NCBI RefSeq assembly: GCF_009695545.1
Contig: NZ_VUNS01000013.1
Location: 84,739-148,738 of the forward strand
DNA: 64,000 nucleotides
Source: Victivallis lenta
Lineage (GTDB): Bacteria > Verrucomicrobiota > Lentisphaeria > Victivallales > Victivallaceae
Direction: 5' to 3'
In this document: positions 1 to 9,012 of the stretch, one piece after another
How the letters are laid out: the number at the start of each line of letters is the position of its first letter
Position numbering within the stretch: position 1 is the stretch's first letter
Made by a program: the position numbers and the translations under genes
The notes under the pieces: generated by a model
Database searches by the model: none
What the model saw: the letters and a program-made list of their open reading frames with translations, nothing else
What the model was told of the DNA's origin: nothing

Positions 1-1
1 G

Positions 2-127
2 CAGGCCGAAGAGCTCGGCGCCAATGCGGTGGTCAATGTCCGCTTTGCGACGAGCAGCATCACGGCCGGAGCCGCCGAGCTCTACGCGTACGGCACGGCG
101 GTCGTCGCGGTGCCGTCGGAGGGCTGA
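2..127 (+). CDS. YbjQ/UPF0145-like protein, 3' end only
   Basis: Partial gene whose 5' end lies outside the window. The visible 41 residues read AEELGANAVVNVRF, then a stretch ending YAYGTAVVAV, then a stop at 125-127. This is the C-terminal half of the YbjQ/UPF0145 fold, a small homopentameric domain of unknown biochemical role sometimes called heavy-metal-binding. The next gene starts 3 bases after the stop and carries the same fold, so the two look like a translationally linked paralogous pair. The function of the family is not established, and I infer none. Confidence 0.7.
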   Translation, partial: QAEELGANAVVNVRFATSSITAGAAELYAYGTAVVAVPSEG

Positions 128-130
128 ACG

Positions 131-613
131 ATGAGCGGCATTTTCCTGACGGGCGCCGTCTTCGCGGTCTGTTTCGGAACCGGTTTCTTCTGCTTCCGCC
201 TGACCGAGACGAAACGCGAGGAGTACCTGAAGAAGATGGAAGCGGAGCTGGCGGACATCGCGGTGACCGACCTCAAAAACGTCCCGGAGCCGGCCGCCGC
301 CGGCGGGGCGCAGCTCGTCACCGGCTGCGTCGCGGTGGCGAACAACTATTTTCTCGGCGTCTGCGCCTCGATCCGGAATCTGTTCGGCGGAGAAATGCAC
401 GGCTATACCCGGCTCTGCACCGATGCGCGCCGGATGGCGCTCGTCCGCCTGAAACTCGAAGTCCGGGCGCTCGGCAGCCGCTGCATCTGCTGCCTGCGGT
501 ATGAAACCACGGTCATCCAGATGGAGCAGCAGGGGAACAAGCGCAGCGCCGCCGGCGTCGAACTCATGGCTTACGGCACCGCGCTGCTTCCGCCGGAAGG
601 AAAAAACGCCTGA
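131..613 (+). CDS. Membrane-anchored YbjQ/UPF0145-like protein
   Basis: 160 residues. Residues 4-23 are hydrophobic (IFLTGAVFAVCFGTGFFCF) and look like an N-terminal membrane anchor or uncleaved signal. A short charged linker follows, then a UPF0145-like domain from about residue 50. The end ELMAYGTALLP matches the YAYGTAVV ending of the upstream gene. The start is supported by GGAGGG about 8 bases upstream, inside the end of the preceding gene. Several cysteines (CICC near residue 119) are unusual and could bind metal, but no known motif is complete. Same-strand spacing of 3 bases implies cotranscription with the upstream paralogue. Confidence 0.65.
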   Translation: MSGIFLTGAVFAVCFGTGFFCFRLTETKREEYLKKMEAELADIAVTDLKNVPEPAAAGGAQLVTGCVAVANNYFLGVCASIRNLFGGEMHGYTRLCTDARRMALVRLKLEVRALGSRCICCLRYETTVIQMEQQGNKRSAAGVELMAYGTALLPPEGKNA

Positions 614-929
614 TCCAGAGCGCCTCATTCTGCAGCGGCCTCCCGTCCGTCCCCGCAGAATTCCAGTTACGCGCTTTTCCGCCCGTCCGCATCCCCCCGC
701 GCACTCCTCCGCGCCACGTCCGCCGTCGCGGTCTGCCGAACCCTCCCCGGCATGGTTTCATCCGGAGTTCCGGGGTTTCTTCCGTCACTTCCGCCGAATT
801 CCGACCGAATCCCGCATGGATTGTTCAAAATCCGGTTCAAATTTCCGTTTAGCGGCGAAATAACCGGAACCGCCCCTTGCGCCCGCATGAAATAAGGACC
901 ATAATATAAACAGAAATCGGAACAATGGA
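614..929 (+). other. Intergenic region, possible operator
   Basis: No credible gene in these 316 bases; open frames here are low-complexity shadows. A weak hairpin pairs CCCCGG at 745-750 with CCGGGG at 770-775 and is followed by a short T-rich run, so it may end the upstream pair. Nearer the regulator gene, TCCGGTT at 831-837 and AACCGGA at 862-868 form an inverted repeat with a 24-base spacer that could be an operator. An AT-rich TAATATAAA at 902-910 may supply a -10 element, but I see no good -35. Confidence 0.3.
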
Positions 930-2048
930 ATGAATTTCATGAACTATCACAGCAAAACCAACCGGCTCACCGAAATCTTTATCTGCGACCTCGCCGCCGA
1001 ACGCTTCGGGGCGGAAGCATACCTGCCGTCGGAACAGCGCCTGGCCGAACAGTATCAGGCCAGCCGCAACACGATCCGCCGGATGCTCGATACCCTGATC
1101 TCCGACGGTACGCTGCTCCGCGACGAAAACCGCCGGGTCCGGGTCAATCCGGCTCAGCCTCAAAAAAACGCGGCGTCCGACCGGCAGCAGTTGAATTTCG
1201 CCTGGGCGTACGCGGCCTACCCCGACCCGATGGTCTCCGAAGTCAGCTCCGGCATTCAGGACTATATGAGGGAAAAACAACTGAACCTCCAACTGATTGC
1301 AAGCCACGAAAGCCATGAGACGGTCCTGAATGCGCTCGGGCACGCGCCGCAGCTCGGTTTCGACGGTGTCCTCGTGCTGAATTACCGCCAGGAACGCTAT
1401 GACAGCACCATCGACCGGCTGCTGGATTCCGGAATCCCGGTGGTGACGGTCGGACCGGCCGGAAAATCACGCGCCGGCTCGCTCAGCGGAGACGACTTCG
1501 GCGGTGTGTTCGCCGCCATTTCCCGCCTGATCGAAAAATACGACCGGCCGGTCTGGTTCGTTTCGGCGCCGGCGGTTCCCGCCGACCTCGAAAACGACGA
1601 GCGCTTTCTCGCCTACACCCTGGCCATGCGGAACGCCGGATTCGGCGACCGGGTGGAAGAGTACAACTGCATGGTGCTCTGCGGCGACGCGCCGAAATAC
1701 TGGCCGCTGCCCCAGAAGCTGTTCCGGGCGCCGTACCAGTTTTCGCCGTTCCTGGCCCGGATGCAGTTTCCGGCCTCCGTGTTCTGCTGTGACGACTACG
1801 TCGCCAACCGCCTCTATCTTGCCGCGCACGAAGCCGGCCTGAAGGTCGGGCAGGATCTCGCCGTCATCGGATTCGGCGACCTGCCGTTTGCGAAACGCCT
1901 CGATCCGCCGCTGGCCACGGTCCGGGTCGATTCCCGTTCCCTCGGTTATCAGGCGGCGCGGCTGCTGCACCGGTCGGTCGCCGACAGGCTCGGCACTTCC
2001 GTCCGCCTGAAAATCCCCGCGGAATTCATCGAACGCAAATCCATGTAA
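930..2048 (+). CDS. GntR-family regulator with LacI-type ligand domain
   Basis: 372 residues. An N-terminal GntR winged helix (about residues 8-72, including [20 protein letters not shown]) precedes a LacI/periplasmic-binding-like sensor domain from about residue 85 to the end, with the typical FDGVLVLN and [10 protein letters not shown] strands. This AraR-like architecture is used to sense sugars and repress catabolic genes. It lies directly upstream of, and on the same strand as, a pseudopilin and a secreted glycosidase, so it probably controls them in response to a released sugar. Start is uncertain: ATG at 930 or 939, neither with a strong ribosome binding site. Confidence 0.85.
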   Translation: MNFMNYHSKTNRLTEIFICDLAAERFGAEAYLPSEQRLAEQYQASRNTIRRMLDTLISDGTLLRDENRRVRVNPAQPQKNAASDRQQLNFAWAYAAYPDPMVSEVSSGIQDYMREKQLNLQLIASHESHETVLNALGHAPQLGFDGVLVLNYRQERYDSTIDRLLDSGIPVVTVGPAGKSRAGSLSGDDFGGVFAAISRLIEKYDRPVWFVSAPAVPADLENDERFLAYTLAMRNAGFGDRVEEYNCMVLCGDAPKYWPLPQKLFRAPYQFSPFLARMQFPASVFCCDDYVANRLYLAAHEAGLKVGQDLAVIGFGDLPFAKRLDPPLATVRVDSRSLGYQAARLLHRSVADRLGTSVRLKIPAEFIERKSM

Positions 2049-2067
2049 ACCGGAAGGAATTTCCATC

Positions 2068-2895
2068 ATGCCAAAACGCTTCCCCCTGATTGAACTTCTT
2101 GTCGCCATCGCGATCATCGCCCTGCTTTCTTTTCCCGGCGAAAAGAAAACAGGCAAAGAAAAGCCGGGCAACGGCATGTGCGTCACTCCGTTCCCGGTCA
2201 TGCCGCTGGCGGGCTTCGCCCCCCGGAAGAAACGCCGTTTTACCCTGATAGAACTTCTTGTCGTTATCGCAATCATCGCGATTCTGGCATCCATGCTGCT
2301 GCCCGCGCTCAACAAAGCGCGGGAGCGCGGACGCAGTGTGCAATGCCTGAACCACCTCAGGCAGATCGGAACCGCACATCAGGGTTATTTCTCCGACAAT
2401 GCGGACTATGTCGGCTACGCCGCCCAGGGGCCCGGCTGGAGCGACGTCCGTTCCTGGCGGCACGCCCTCCTGCCCTATCTTGAGAAAGCCTCCCTGGCTG
2501 ACCATACCGATACCGCCGACGTGAAATATCCCCGCATCCTGCAATGTCCCTCCGTGCCGGTGGAGGAGTTCGCACGATTGGACTGGCCGCAGGTCGGCGG
2601 CATCCAGAGCGCCTACGGCGCGAATACCTCCGGCTACGACGAATCCAATCTGGGAGTGTTCGGTTTTCTGAACGGCAAGACGCCGATCAAGCAGCAGATG
2701 GCGCGCGAGCCCTCCCAGCTCATGACGATCACCGAAGGGTACTGGTACCTGAACTACTGGGAACACTATGACGATGCGCCGCGCCATGACGGCGCCCGCA
2801 ACCTGCTCTACCTGGACGGTCACGCGGGAGCACTCCGGGGGCAACTGCCGCGCAATCTCTCCTCCGACGACAAAAAACTCTGGTACCATAAATAG
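2068..2895 (+). CDS. Type II secretion-like pseudopilin, doubled N-terminal signal
   Basis: 275 residues. Two prepilin class III signals occur in tandem: [16 protein letters not shown] near residues 5-20 and the canonical [17 protein letters not shown] near 58-74, joined by a lysine- and glycine-rich spacer. The second is followed by [10 protein letters not shown] and a periplasmic domain ending [15 protein letters not shown], the H-x9-DG ending typical of Lentisphaerae and Planctomycetes pseudopilins. The upstream ATG has GGAAGGA nine bases before it, so translation from 2068 is likely. An internal ATG at 2200 would give a conventional leader before the second signal. The gene sits between a sugar regulator and a glycosidase, 11 bases before the latter. 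Confidence 0.85.
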   Translation: MPKRFPLIELLVAIAIIALLSFPGEKKTGKEKPGNGMCVTPFPVMPLAGFAPRKKRRFTLIELLVVIAIIAILASMLLPALNKARERGRSVQCLNHLRQIGTAHQGYFSDNADYVGYAAQGPGWSDVRSWRHALLPYLEKASLADHTDTADVKYPRILQCPSVPVEEFARLDWPQVGGIQSAYGANTSGYDESNLGVFGFLNGKTPIKQQMAREPSQLMTITEGYWYLNYWEHYDDAPRHDGARNLLYLDGHAGALRGQLPRNLSSDDKKLWYHK

Positions 2896-2906
2896 AAAGA
2901 GCCGCC

Positions 2907-5900
2907 ATGCAGTTTCTTCGACCGATTCTTCTTCTGTGCGCCGGATTTCTCCTGTTCCCTGCCGCCGGAAACGATGTGTTCAACGGCTCCTTCGAACGCT
3001 CCGGCCGGCCCGACGGCTGGGAATGGAGCACGTTCGGCGGCGGCGACGCGGCTTGCGCAGTCATACGTTCCGGGGGCAACCGCCACCTGCGGATCGCCTA
3101 CCGGTCGCTGCAGCAGCCCAACCGTTACGGCCAACTGCTGCAGAACGTGCCGCTGACTCCGGGGCGCATCTATCGCCTGAGCTGGAAAATGTGGGGAAAG
3201 CCCGCCCGGAACATCTGCTGGACGCTCGGGAAACACTGGAAACTGCGCCCGGCCCTCCCGTCCGTCACGCCGGAGGCGGCCCGCCACACCCTCCGCTTCC
3301 GGGCCGAACCGGATGAGTTCGACGGCAAACTCTATCCGGTCCGGCTGATCTGCGAAAACCTGACGCCGGAACTGAATCTCGACGACATTGAAATCACGGA
3401 AGAGGAGCTCCCGGCCGAAAGTGCCGTCACATTCGTTCCGCCCGAAAAAGCGCTTTCCGGCAAGGTGTTCCGGCTCCCTCGCCTCGACGGATTTCCGCGC
3501 GACGGCGGTTTCCCCGGCGGCGTCACCGTCTGGACGCCGGCCGATGATGCGGATTTTTCCGCCTCCTTCGCACTCGGCTGGAATCAAGACGGCCTGCTGC
3601 TGTTCTTCCGTGTCCGCGACGACGTCCTCCGCCCGGTCCCCGGCAGCGCCATGTACCTGGGGGACAGCGTCCAGCTCCGGATCGACCAGGATGGTGAACT
3701 CGCACCGCAGGCCAGACCCTCCGACCTCGAACTCGGTTTTCAAATCGATGCGGCGGGGAAATTAGCGACCTGGAACTGGAATACGAATATGCCGATTCCC
3801 GAAACGCTCGTCGAATCCGTCGTGACTTCCGGAGAAAACGGATTCTCTGCGGCAGTCCTGCTGAAAGACGCGCTGTTTGACCGGATCGACTTCCGCCGCC
3901 CGAAACCGTTCAGCTTCAATCTGATCTTCAACGACCGCGACGGCGGAGACGACCGCCGGGTCATCTCTTTCGCCCGCGGCATCCACGACTCGAAATCCTC
4001 GGCGGACAATGTGCTGCTCTTTCCGGAAGGGGGCGCTGAAACCGCCCGGGTCTGCGCCCGATATGACGACCTCAGGGAACATCTGGCGGGAATCTTCTAT
4101 ACGGCCGGCGCAACCGGAGATACGGCGGACTTCGTCCTGCGGCTGACGCCGGAGCACGGTTCCCCCCGCACGATTCCGCTGTGCCGCGCCACGCGGGTTC
4201 CGCCCGGCACAGCCGGCCGCCTCCCCTTCCGGCGCTCCGTCTCCGAACTGCCGGAAGGGCGCTGGACCGCAGAATTTCTATGGAACGGCCGGCCGGCCGG
4301 GAAACTCGCCTTCGAGCGCCGGGCTCTGCTTGTCCGCCAGCGCAAGATCTGGGAGGAGTTCCGCAGCCGTCTCTCCCGAATTGACGCTGCCTACCGCCGG
4401 CAATTCCCGGAACGGCTCCCGGCCGCGGCGGCGCTTTCGCTCCGGGTCCTGAACTCCGATATCCCGCGGCTGCTCAGTCAGATGGAAGCGGCGGAATCAC
4501 CCGCCGAACGCCGCTTCTACGACCGGCGCGGCGAAATGACCGCCCCGGAAGTCGTCGAAGCGCTGGACGAACTCGAGCGGGAGCTTGCGGAATACCGCGC
4601 CGGACGCACGCCGCCGGAATACTGGTTCTTCCGGTCCGGCCCGGTCCTGCTGCGCGGCGGTTTCCCGTATGCGGAACTGGAGAGCTCGCGCGGACGGCGG
4701 CAGCTCCGGCCGGTGCTCTTCGCCGGATACGGCCACTTCACCGATGTGATCCGCGACCTGCCGGAATTCAGCGGCATCGGCGCCAACCTCATCCAGATCG
4801 AGATCGGCCCCTCGAGCATCTTTCCGAAGGAAGGGAAAAACGGTGAATTCTCCGAACCGGATTTCTCCGACCTCGAAAACCGCATTCTGCCCGCCCTCCG
4901 GAGCGCGGCGGAGCACAATGTGAAGGTCTGCCTGCTGCTCTCGCCGCACTACCACCCGGCCTGGCTGCTCGACAAATATCCGGACATGCGCGCCGATTCG
5001 GATTTTCTGAAGTACGAGATCACCCACCCGAAGGCGGAGGAGATGCTCGACGCCTACCTTGCGGCACTGATCCCGAAGCTCAAGGCGTCGCCGTGGAGCG
5101 CAGCCCTCCACAGCCTCGTCCTCTCGAACGAACCGGTCTATATCGGCTGTACGCCATACAACCCGCAATCGCTCAAGGATTTCCGCCATTACCTGAAGCA
5201 GAAATACGGAACACCTTCCGGCTTCAACGCGACAGCACAGCGCGATTATCCGGATTTCGACGCGATGACCGGACAAATCGAAACCGATCCGGCGCTCAGG
5301 AGCGAATTCGAACGGTTCCGGCGCGACACCTTCGCGGCCTGGCACCGCCGGCTGGCCGAACGCGTCCGCCGCATCTGGCCGGAGATTCCGCTGCATGCGA
5401 AAATGATGATCTTCTCGAGCCTGTACGTGCCGCAGGCCACCGACGCCGGAATGTTCGCTGCGTTCAGCGACTACAACGGCAACGACAACTACCGGATGTA
5501 CGATTTCGACAACGCCGGACTGGCGCCTCACCATATCAGCAGCGAACTCGGCAGCGAACTGCAGCTGTCGGCGCGAAAGCTGTCAATCTGCAATTCGGAG
5601 AACCACATCATCGCCGACGGCGAAACCCGCCCGGTGCCGAACGGCCACATCTATACGGCTATGTTCGAACAGTACGCCACCGGCACCTCGGCCCTGATCA
5701 CCTGGGTCTGGACCGACATCGATTACCTGAAATCGCTGAGCAGCTCCCCGATGTTCTGCGGGAACATCCGCAACCGCCCCGGCAACATCATCGCCCACGG
5801 ACGCGCCATGCTCGACGCGAACCGGGTCGCCCGCGAACTCGTCCGCTTTTCCCGCTATGAACCCGAAACGGCGATTCTGCATGCGCCGAGCTCTCTGCTG

Positions 5901-6467
5901 CATGCGCCGGAACGCTGCAAGAATTCACTCGACGCACTCTACGCCGCAACGCTGCCGACCGGACACCGGGTCAGATTTCTTTCGGAGGAACAGCTCGGCA
6001 GACGGGAGTTCGGCGCAGTCCGCCTGCTTCTGCTGCCGGAATCCGAATACCTCGACCGCAAAGCGTTGGCCGGATTGAATGAATTCGTCCGCCGCGGCGG
6101 GCGCGTGATGGTCTGCGGCAAAGCGCCGCGTTACGACGAATTCGGCAATCCGCTGCCGGAACCGCCTGATTTTCCGAAACTTCCCCTCTCCCGCCTCGGC
6201 GCCGAACTCGACGCGACAACGCCGCTGCCGTTCCGGCTCGCCGTCCACGACGGCGCAGGCGGCGAAGGGCTCTACCTCCGCTGCGTCCCCGACGGAGACG
6301 CCTATCTGATCAATCTGGTCAATTACGGAAAAAACGCACGCAAGCTGAACTTCTCCGGCCCCGGAACTTTCCGCGACCTGCTGCGGGAAGAGACGTTCGA
6401 ACCGGAATTCGAACTGCCGCCGCAAAAACCGCTGCTGCTGCGCTTTCTCCCCGCCGGAAAACCGTGA
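2907..6467 (+). CDS. Secreted multidomain GH42-like glycoside hydrolase
   Basis: 1186 residues. A signal peptide (residues 1-21, ending FPAAG) is followed by a CBM4/9-like beta-sandwich (about 22-170), a CBM9-like module (about 185-375), a linker, and a TIM barrel of clan GH-A from about 590 to 1010. The barrel resembles GH42 beta-galactosidases: LSNEPVYIG puts the likely acid/base at E742, the following stretch DFRHYLKQKYGT is typical of GH42, and E898 in CNSENH is the candidate nucleophile. A class I amidotransferase-like trimerisation region (RRGGRVMVCG) and a small C-terminal beta domain complete it. Likely exported to act on galactose- or similar beta-linked glycans; the exact substrate cannot be read from sequence. 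It forms an operon-like set with the upstream pseudopilin and regulator. Confidence 0.8.
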   Translation: MQFLRPILLLCAGFLLFPAAGNDVFNGSFERSGRPDGWEWSTFGGGDAACAVIRSGGNRHLRIAYRSLQQPNRYGQLLQNVPLTPGRIYRLSWKMWGKPARNICWTLGKHWKLRPALPSVTPEAARHTLRFRAEPDEFDGKLYPVRLICENLTPELNLDDIEITEEELPAESAVTFVPPEKALSGKVFRLPRLDGFPRDGGFPGGVTVWTPADDADFSASFALGWNQDGLLLFFRVRDDVLRPVPGSAMYLGDSVQLRIDQDGELAPQARPSDLELGFQIDAAGKLATWNWNTNMPIPETLVESVVTSGENGFSAAVLLKDALFDRIDFRRPKPFSFNLIFNDRDGGDDRRVISFARGIHDSKSSADNVLLFPEGGAETARVCARYDDLREHLAGIFYTAGATGDTADFVLRLTPEHGSPRTIPLCRATRVPPGTAGRLPFRRSVSELPEGRWTAEFLWNGRPAGKLAFERRALLVRQRKIWEEFRSRLSRIDAAYRRQFPERLPAAAALSLRVLNSDIPRLLSQMEAAESPAERRFYDRRGEMTAPEVVEALDELERELAEYRAGRTPPEYWFFRSGPVLLRGGFPYAELESSRGRRQLRPVLFAGYGHFTDVIRDLPEFSGIGANLIQIEIGPSSIFPKEGKNGEFSEPDFSDLENRILPALRSAAEHNVKVCLLLSPHYHPAWLLDKYPDMRADSDFLKYEITHPKAEEMLDAYLAALIPKLKASPWSAALHSLVLSNEPVYIGCTPYNPQSLKDFRHYLKQKYGTPSGFNATAQRDYPDFDAMTGQIETDPALRSEFERFRRDTFAAWHRRLAERVRRIWPEIPLHAKMMIFSSLYVPQATDAGMFAAFSDYNGNDNYRMYDFDNAGLAPHHISSELGSELQLSARKLSICNSENHIIADGETRPVPNGHIYTAMFEQYATGTSALITWVWTDIDYLKSLSSSPMFCGNIRNRPGNIIAHGRAMLDANRVARELVRFSRYEPETAILHAPSSLLHAPERCKNSLDALYAATLPTGHRVRFLSEEQLGRREFGAVRLLLLPESEYLDRKALAGLNEFVRRGGRVMVCGKAPRYDEFGNPLPEPPDFPKLPLSRLGAELDATTPLPFRLAVHDGAGGEGLYLRCVPDGDAYLINLVNYGKNARKLNFSGPGTFRDLLREETFEPEFELPPQKPLLLRFLPAGKP

Positions 6468-6487
6468 CGCCTCCGCTTCGCGCAAAC

Positions 6488-7480
6488 CTATTTGGCCGGG
6501 TCGATGCGGAGCGTTTCGAAGCGGTCCTGCGCCAGCGCGGCGAGTACGAGGAGCCCGACCGTCATCAATTGCCAGTAAGACGAAATGTCGAGCAGCGTCA
6601 TCCCGTTGCGGAGCAGCGCGACGAAGAGCACGCCGATCAATGTGCCGACCATCGTGCCGCGGCCGCCGGTCGGCGAAGCTCCGCCGATCAGGACCGCAGC
6701 GATCACGTCGAGTTCGAGCCCGACGCCGGCGGAGGACGGATTCGCCGCTCCGACCCGGCTCATGCGGACCAGAGCCGCCACGCCGACCAGGATTCCGCAG
6801 ATCGTATAAACGCCGACCTTGAGCCGGGTCACGTCGATTCCGGCATGGAGCGCGGTCAGCGGGCTTGACCCGAGCGCCCGCACATAACGCCCGAACGTCG
6901 TGTACTGCAACAGGAAACCACCGACGACCAGCACGCCGAAAAACAACACCACAGCGGCCGGAACGCCGAAAACCGTACCGGCGTCGAGCCAGAAGTAATC
7001 CGAAACGACCGCCGGGCGCCCGTCGTTGACCAGCAGCGACGCGCTACGGAACACCACCATCGTCCCGAGCGTGGCAAGAAACGGCATAAGCTTCAGCCGG
7101 GCAATGAGTTCTCCATTCAGAAACCCGGCGGCTCCCCCGGTCAGGACACCGAGCACGGTGCCGGCCGCGATCGCCCAGCCGTTGAGCGGAACGTAGATGC
7201 CGTTTTCGATCGCGACGAGCCCGGCCCCCGAAAAGACCAGCATCGAAACCGCCGACACGATCGCGCACAGCGAGAGCATCGCCCCGACCGAAAGGTCGAT
7301 CCCGGCGATGATGACGACGAAAGTCATGCCGACCGCCGCGATCCCGGTCACCGAAGCGCCGCGCAGGATGTTCAGCAGATTCCGGACGGAAAGAAAATGC
7401 TCCGGAGCAAGCACGCTCCAGAGAGCGAAAATCAGGACCAGTGTGCAGAAAGGAAACAGTTGCCGGCTGTATCGACTCAT
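6488..7480 (-). CDS. Ribose-type sugar ABC transporter permease
   Basis: 330 residues, the usual length for the RbsC/AraH-type permease family. It is strongly hydrophobic with about ten membrane segments. The family signature is seen in GMTFVVIIAGIDLSVGAML and in the loop SSAGVGLELDVIAAVLIGG. It would form the homodimeric channel of a carbohydrate-uptake (CUT2) importer together with the ATPase encoded 19 bases upstream and the binding protein before that. It is the last gene of the minus-strand operon and its stop faces the stop of the plus-strand glycosidase 20 bases away. The substrate is probably a pentose or other monosaccharide but is not determinable from the permease. Confidence 0.9.
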   Translation of the reverse strand: MSRYSRQLFPFCTLVLIFALWSVLAPEHFLSVRNLLNILRGASVTGIAAVGMTFVVIIAGIDLSVGAMLSLCAIVSAVSMLVFSGAGLVAIENGIYVPLNGWAIAAGTVLGVLTGGAAGFLNGELIARLKLMPFLATLGTMVVFRSASLLVNDGRPAVVSDYFWLDAGTVFGVPAAVVLFFGVLVVGGFLLQYTTFGRYVRALGSSPLTALHAGIDVTRLKVGVYTICGILVGVAALVRMSRVGAANPSSAGVGLELDVIAAVLIGGASPTGGRGTMVGTLIGVLFVALLRNGMTLLDISSYWQLMTVGLLVLAALAQDRFETLRIDPAK

Positions 7481-7499
7481 TTTTTCAACTCCCCCGACC

Positions 7500-9011
7500 T
7501 TACAGGTCGTCTACGGCGGCGAGGTGCATAACCTCCTCCGGCGTACTTTCTTTCGTATTCAGATTCCCCGCCATCCGGCCGTTGCGCATGACGAGGATGC
7601 GGTCGGTCACCCCGAACAATTCATTCAGATTCGACGAGATGAGCAGAATCGTCCGTCCCCGCTTCGCGAATTTCAGCATCATCTCATAAATCTGCCGCCG
7701 GACTTCAACGCCGACGCCGCGGGTCGGTTCGTCCAGAATCAGCAGTTCCGCCCCGGAGATCATCCAGCGGGCGATCTGGATCTTCCGTCGCGTCCCCGCG
7801 TCGAGCTCGGCTCCCCGTGTCCGCGCGGAGGGCCAGCCGAATCCGAAACGGCGGCCGAACCGTTCACCGATGCGCCGCTCCCGCCACGGCGGAGCGAAAA
7901 AACGCATGCCGAAACGGACGTAGCCCGCCAGCAGCAGATTCGCCGCCCCCGACAGGCACGGGATGATCCCGTACCAGGTGCGGTCGTCCGGTACAAAGGC
8001 GATTTTTCTCTTCAGCGCTTCGCGCGGCGAGCGGATATCGACCTTCTCTCCGTCGATCAGAATCGATCCGGACCTGAGATTGCCGACACCCGAAACCAGC
8101 TCCGCCGTCTCGCTTCGCCCGGAACCGACCAGCCCGGCCAGCCCGACGATCTCGCCGCGGCGCAGCGTAAAGCCGACCCGGCTCACACGGCCGGAGCGGT
8201 CCGAAAGCTCCCGCGCCTCGAAAAACACGCGGCCGGGACGGGCGTCCGAAGCCGGGTAGAGCTCCTCAAGCTCGCGGCCGACCATAAGTTTGACCACCCG
8301 GTCGGCCGTCACGGCGGAACGCGCGCCCGAAAACACCTGCGCCCCGTCACGCAGCACGGTCACTTCGTCGGCGATGTCGAGCACGACATCCAGCCGATGC
8401 GAAATATAGACGACCGCCATCCCGGTATTGCGCAGTTCGCGGATGATCGCAAACAGCTCCTGCATCTCGCGGAGGGAAAGCGAAGCGGTCGGCTCGTCCA
8501 GAATCAGAATCTGCGCCTTGCGGTTCAGCGCTTTCAGGATCTCGACCTGCTGGCGTTTCGCCGGAGTCAGGTCCGCCACGACCGTGTCCGGCTTGAGCAT
8601 GAAGCCGTGACAGTCGATCATATCATCGGCTTCGCGGTTCATCGCCCCGGTATCGAGCACCTGGACGAACCGGCCGCCGATCAGCCGTTCGACGCCGAGA
8701 AAAATATTTTCCGCCACGGTCAGGTCCGGCGCAAGATCCGACTCCTGGTGGACCATCGCAACTCCTGCCCGGACCGCTGCGGCCGGAGACGAAAAAGAGA
8801 TTCGCGCTCCGCGCAGCAGAATTTCGCCGGAATCGGGCGGATAAATTCCGGCCAGAATTTTGGTCAGCGCCGACTTCCCGGCGCCGTTTTCGCCGCACAG
8901 GGCATGGATCGTGCCGGGACGAACGGCAAACGACACGTCGCGCAGCGCTTCGACCGCGCCGAAGCGCTTCGAAATATGCTTCATTTCAAAACTGTACACG
9001 ATATCCGCCAT
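7500..9011 (-). CDS. Sugar ABC transporter ATP-binding protein (RbsA type)
   Basis: 503 residues with two tandem ABC ATPase domains, the hallmark of CUT2 importers such as RbsA, MglA and XylG. The first domain has Walker A GENGAGKSALTK (about residues 40-50) and Walker B LILDEPTASLS. The second has the degenerate Walker A GLVGSGRSETAE and a second LILDEPTRGVGVE. Length matches the family. One base separates its start from the stop of the binding-protein gene upstream, and 19 bases separate it from the permease downstream, so the three genes are one operon. It energises sugar import at the inner face of the cytoplasmic membrane. Confidence 0.93.
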   Translation of the reverse strand: MADIVYSFEMKHISKRFGAVEALRDVSFAVRPGTIHALCGENGAGKSALTKILAGIYPPDSGEILLRGARISFSSPAAAVRAGVAMVHQESDLAPDLTVAENIFLGVERLIGGRFVQVLDTGAMNREADDMIDCHGFMLKPDTVVADLTPAKRQQVEILKALNRKAQILILDEPTASLSLREMQELFAIIRELRNTGMAVVYISHRLDVVLDIADEVTVLRDGAQVFSGARSAVTADRVVKLMVGRELEELYPASDARPGRVFFEARELSDRSGRVSRVGFTLRRGEIVGLAGLVGSGRSETAELVSGVGNLRSGSILIDGEKVDIRSPREALKRKIAFVPDDRTWYGIIPCLSGAANLLLAGYVRFGMRFFAPPWRERRIGERFGRRFGFGWPSARTRGAELDAGTRRKIQIARWMISGAELLILDEPTRGVGVEVRRQIYEMMLKFAKRGRTILLISSNLNELFGVTDRILVMRNGRMAGNLNTKESTPEEVMHLAAVDDL

Positions 9012-9012
9012 T

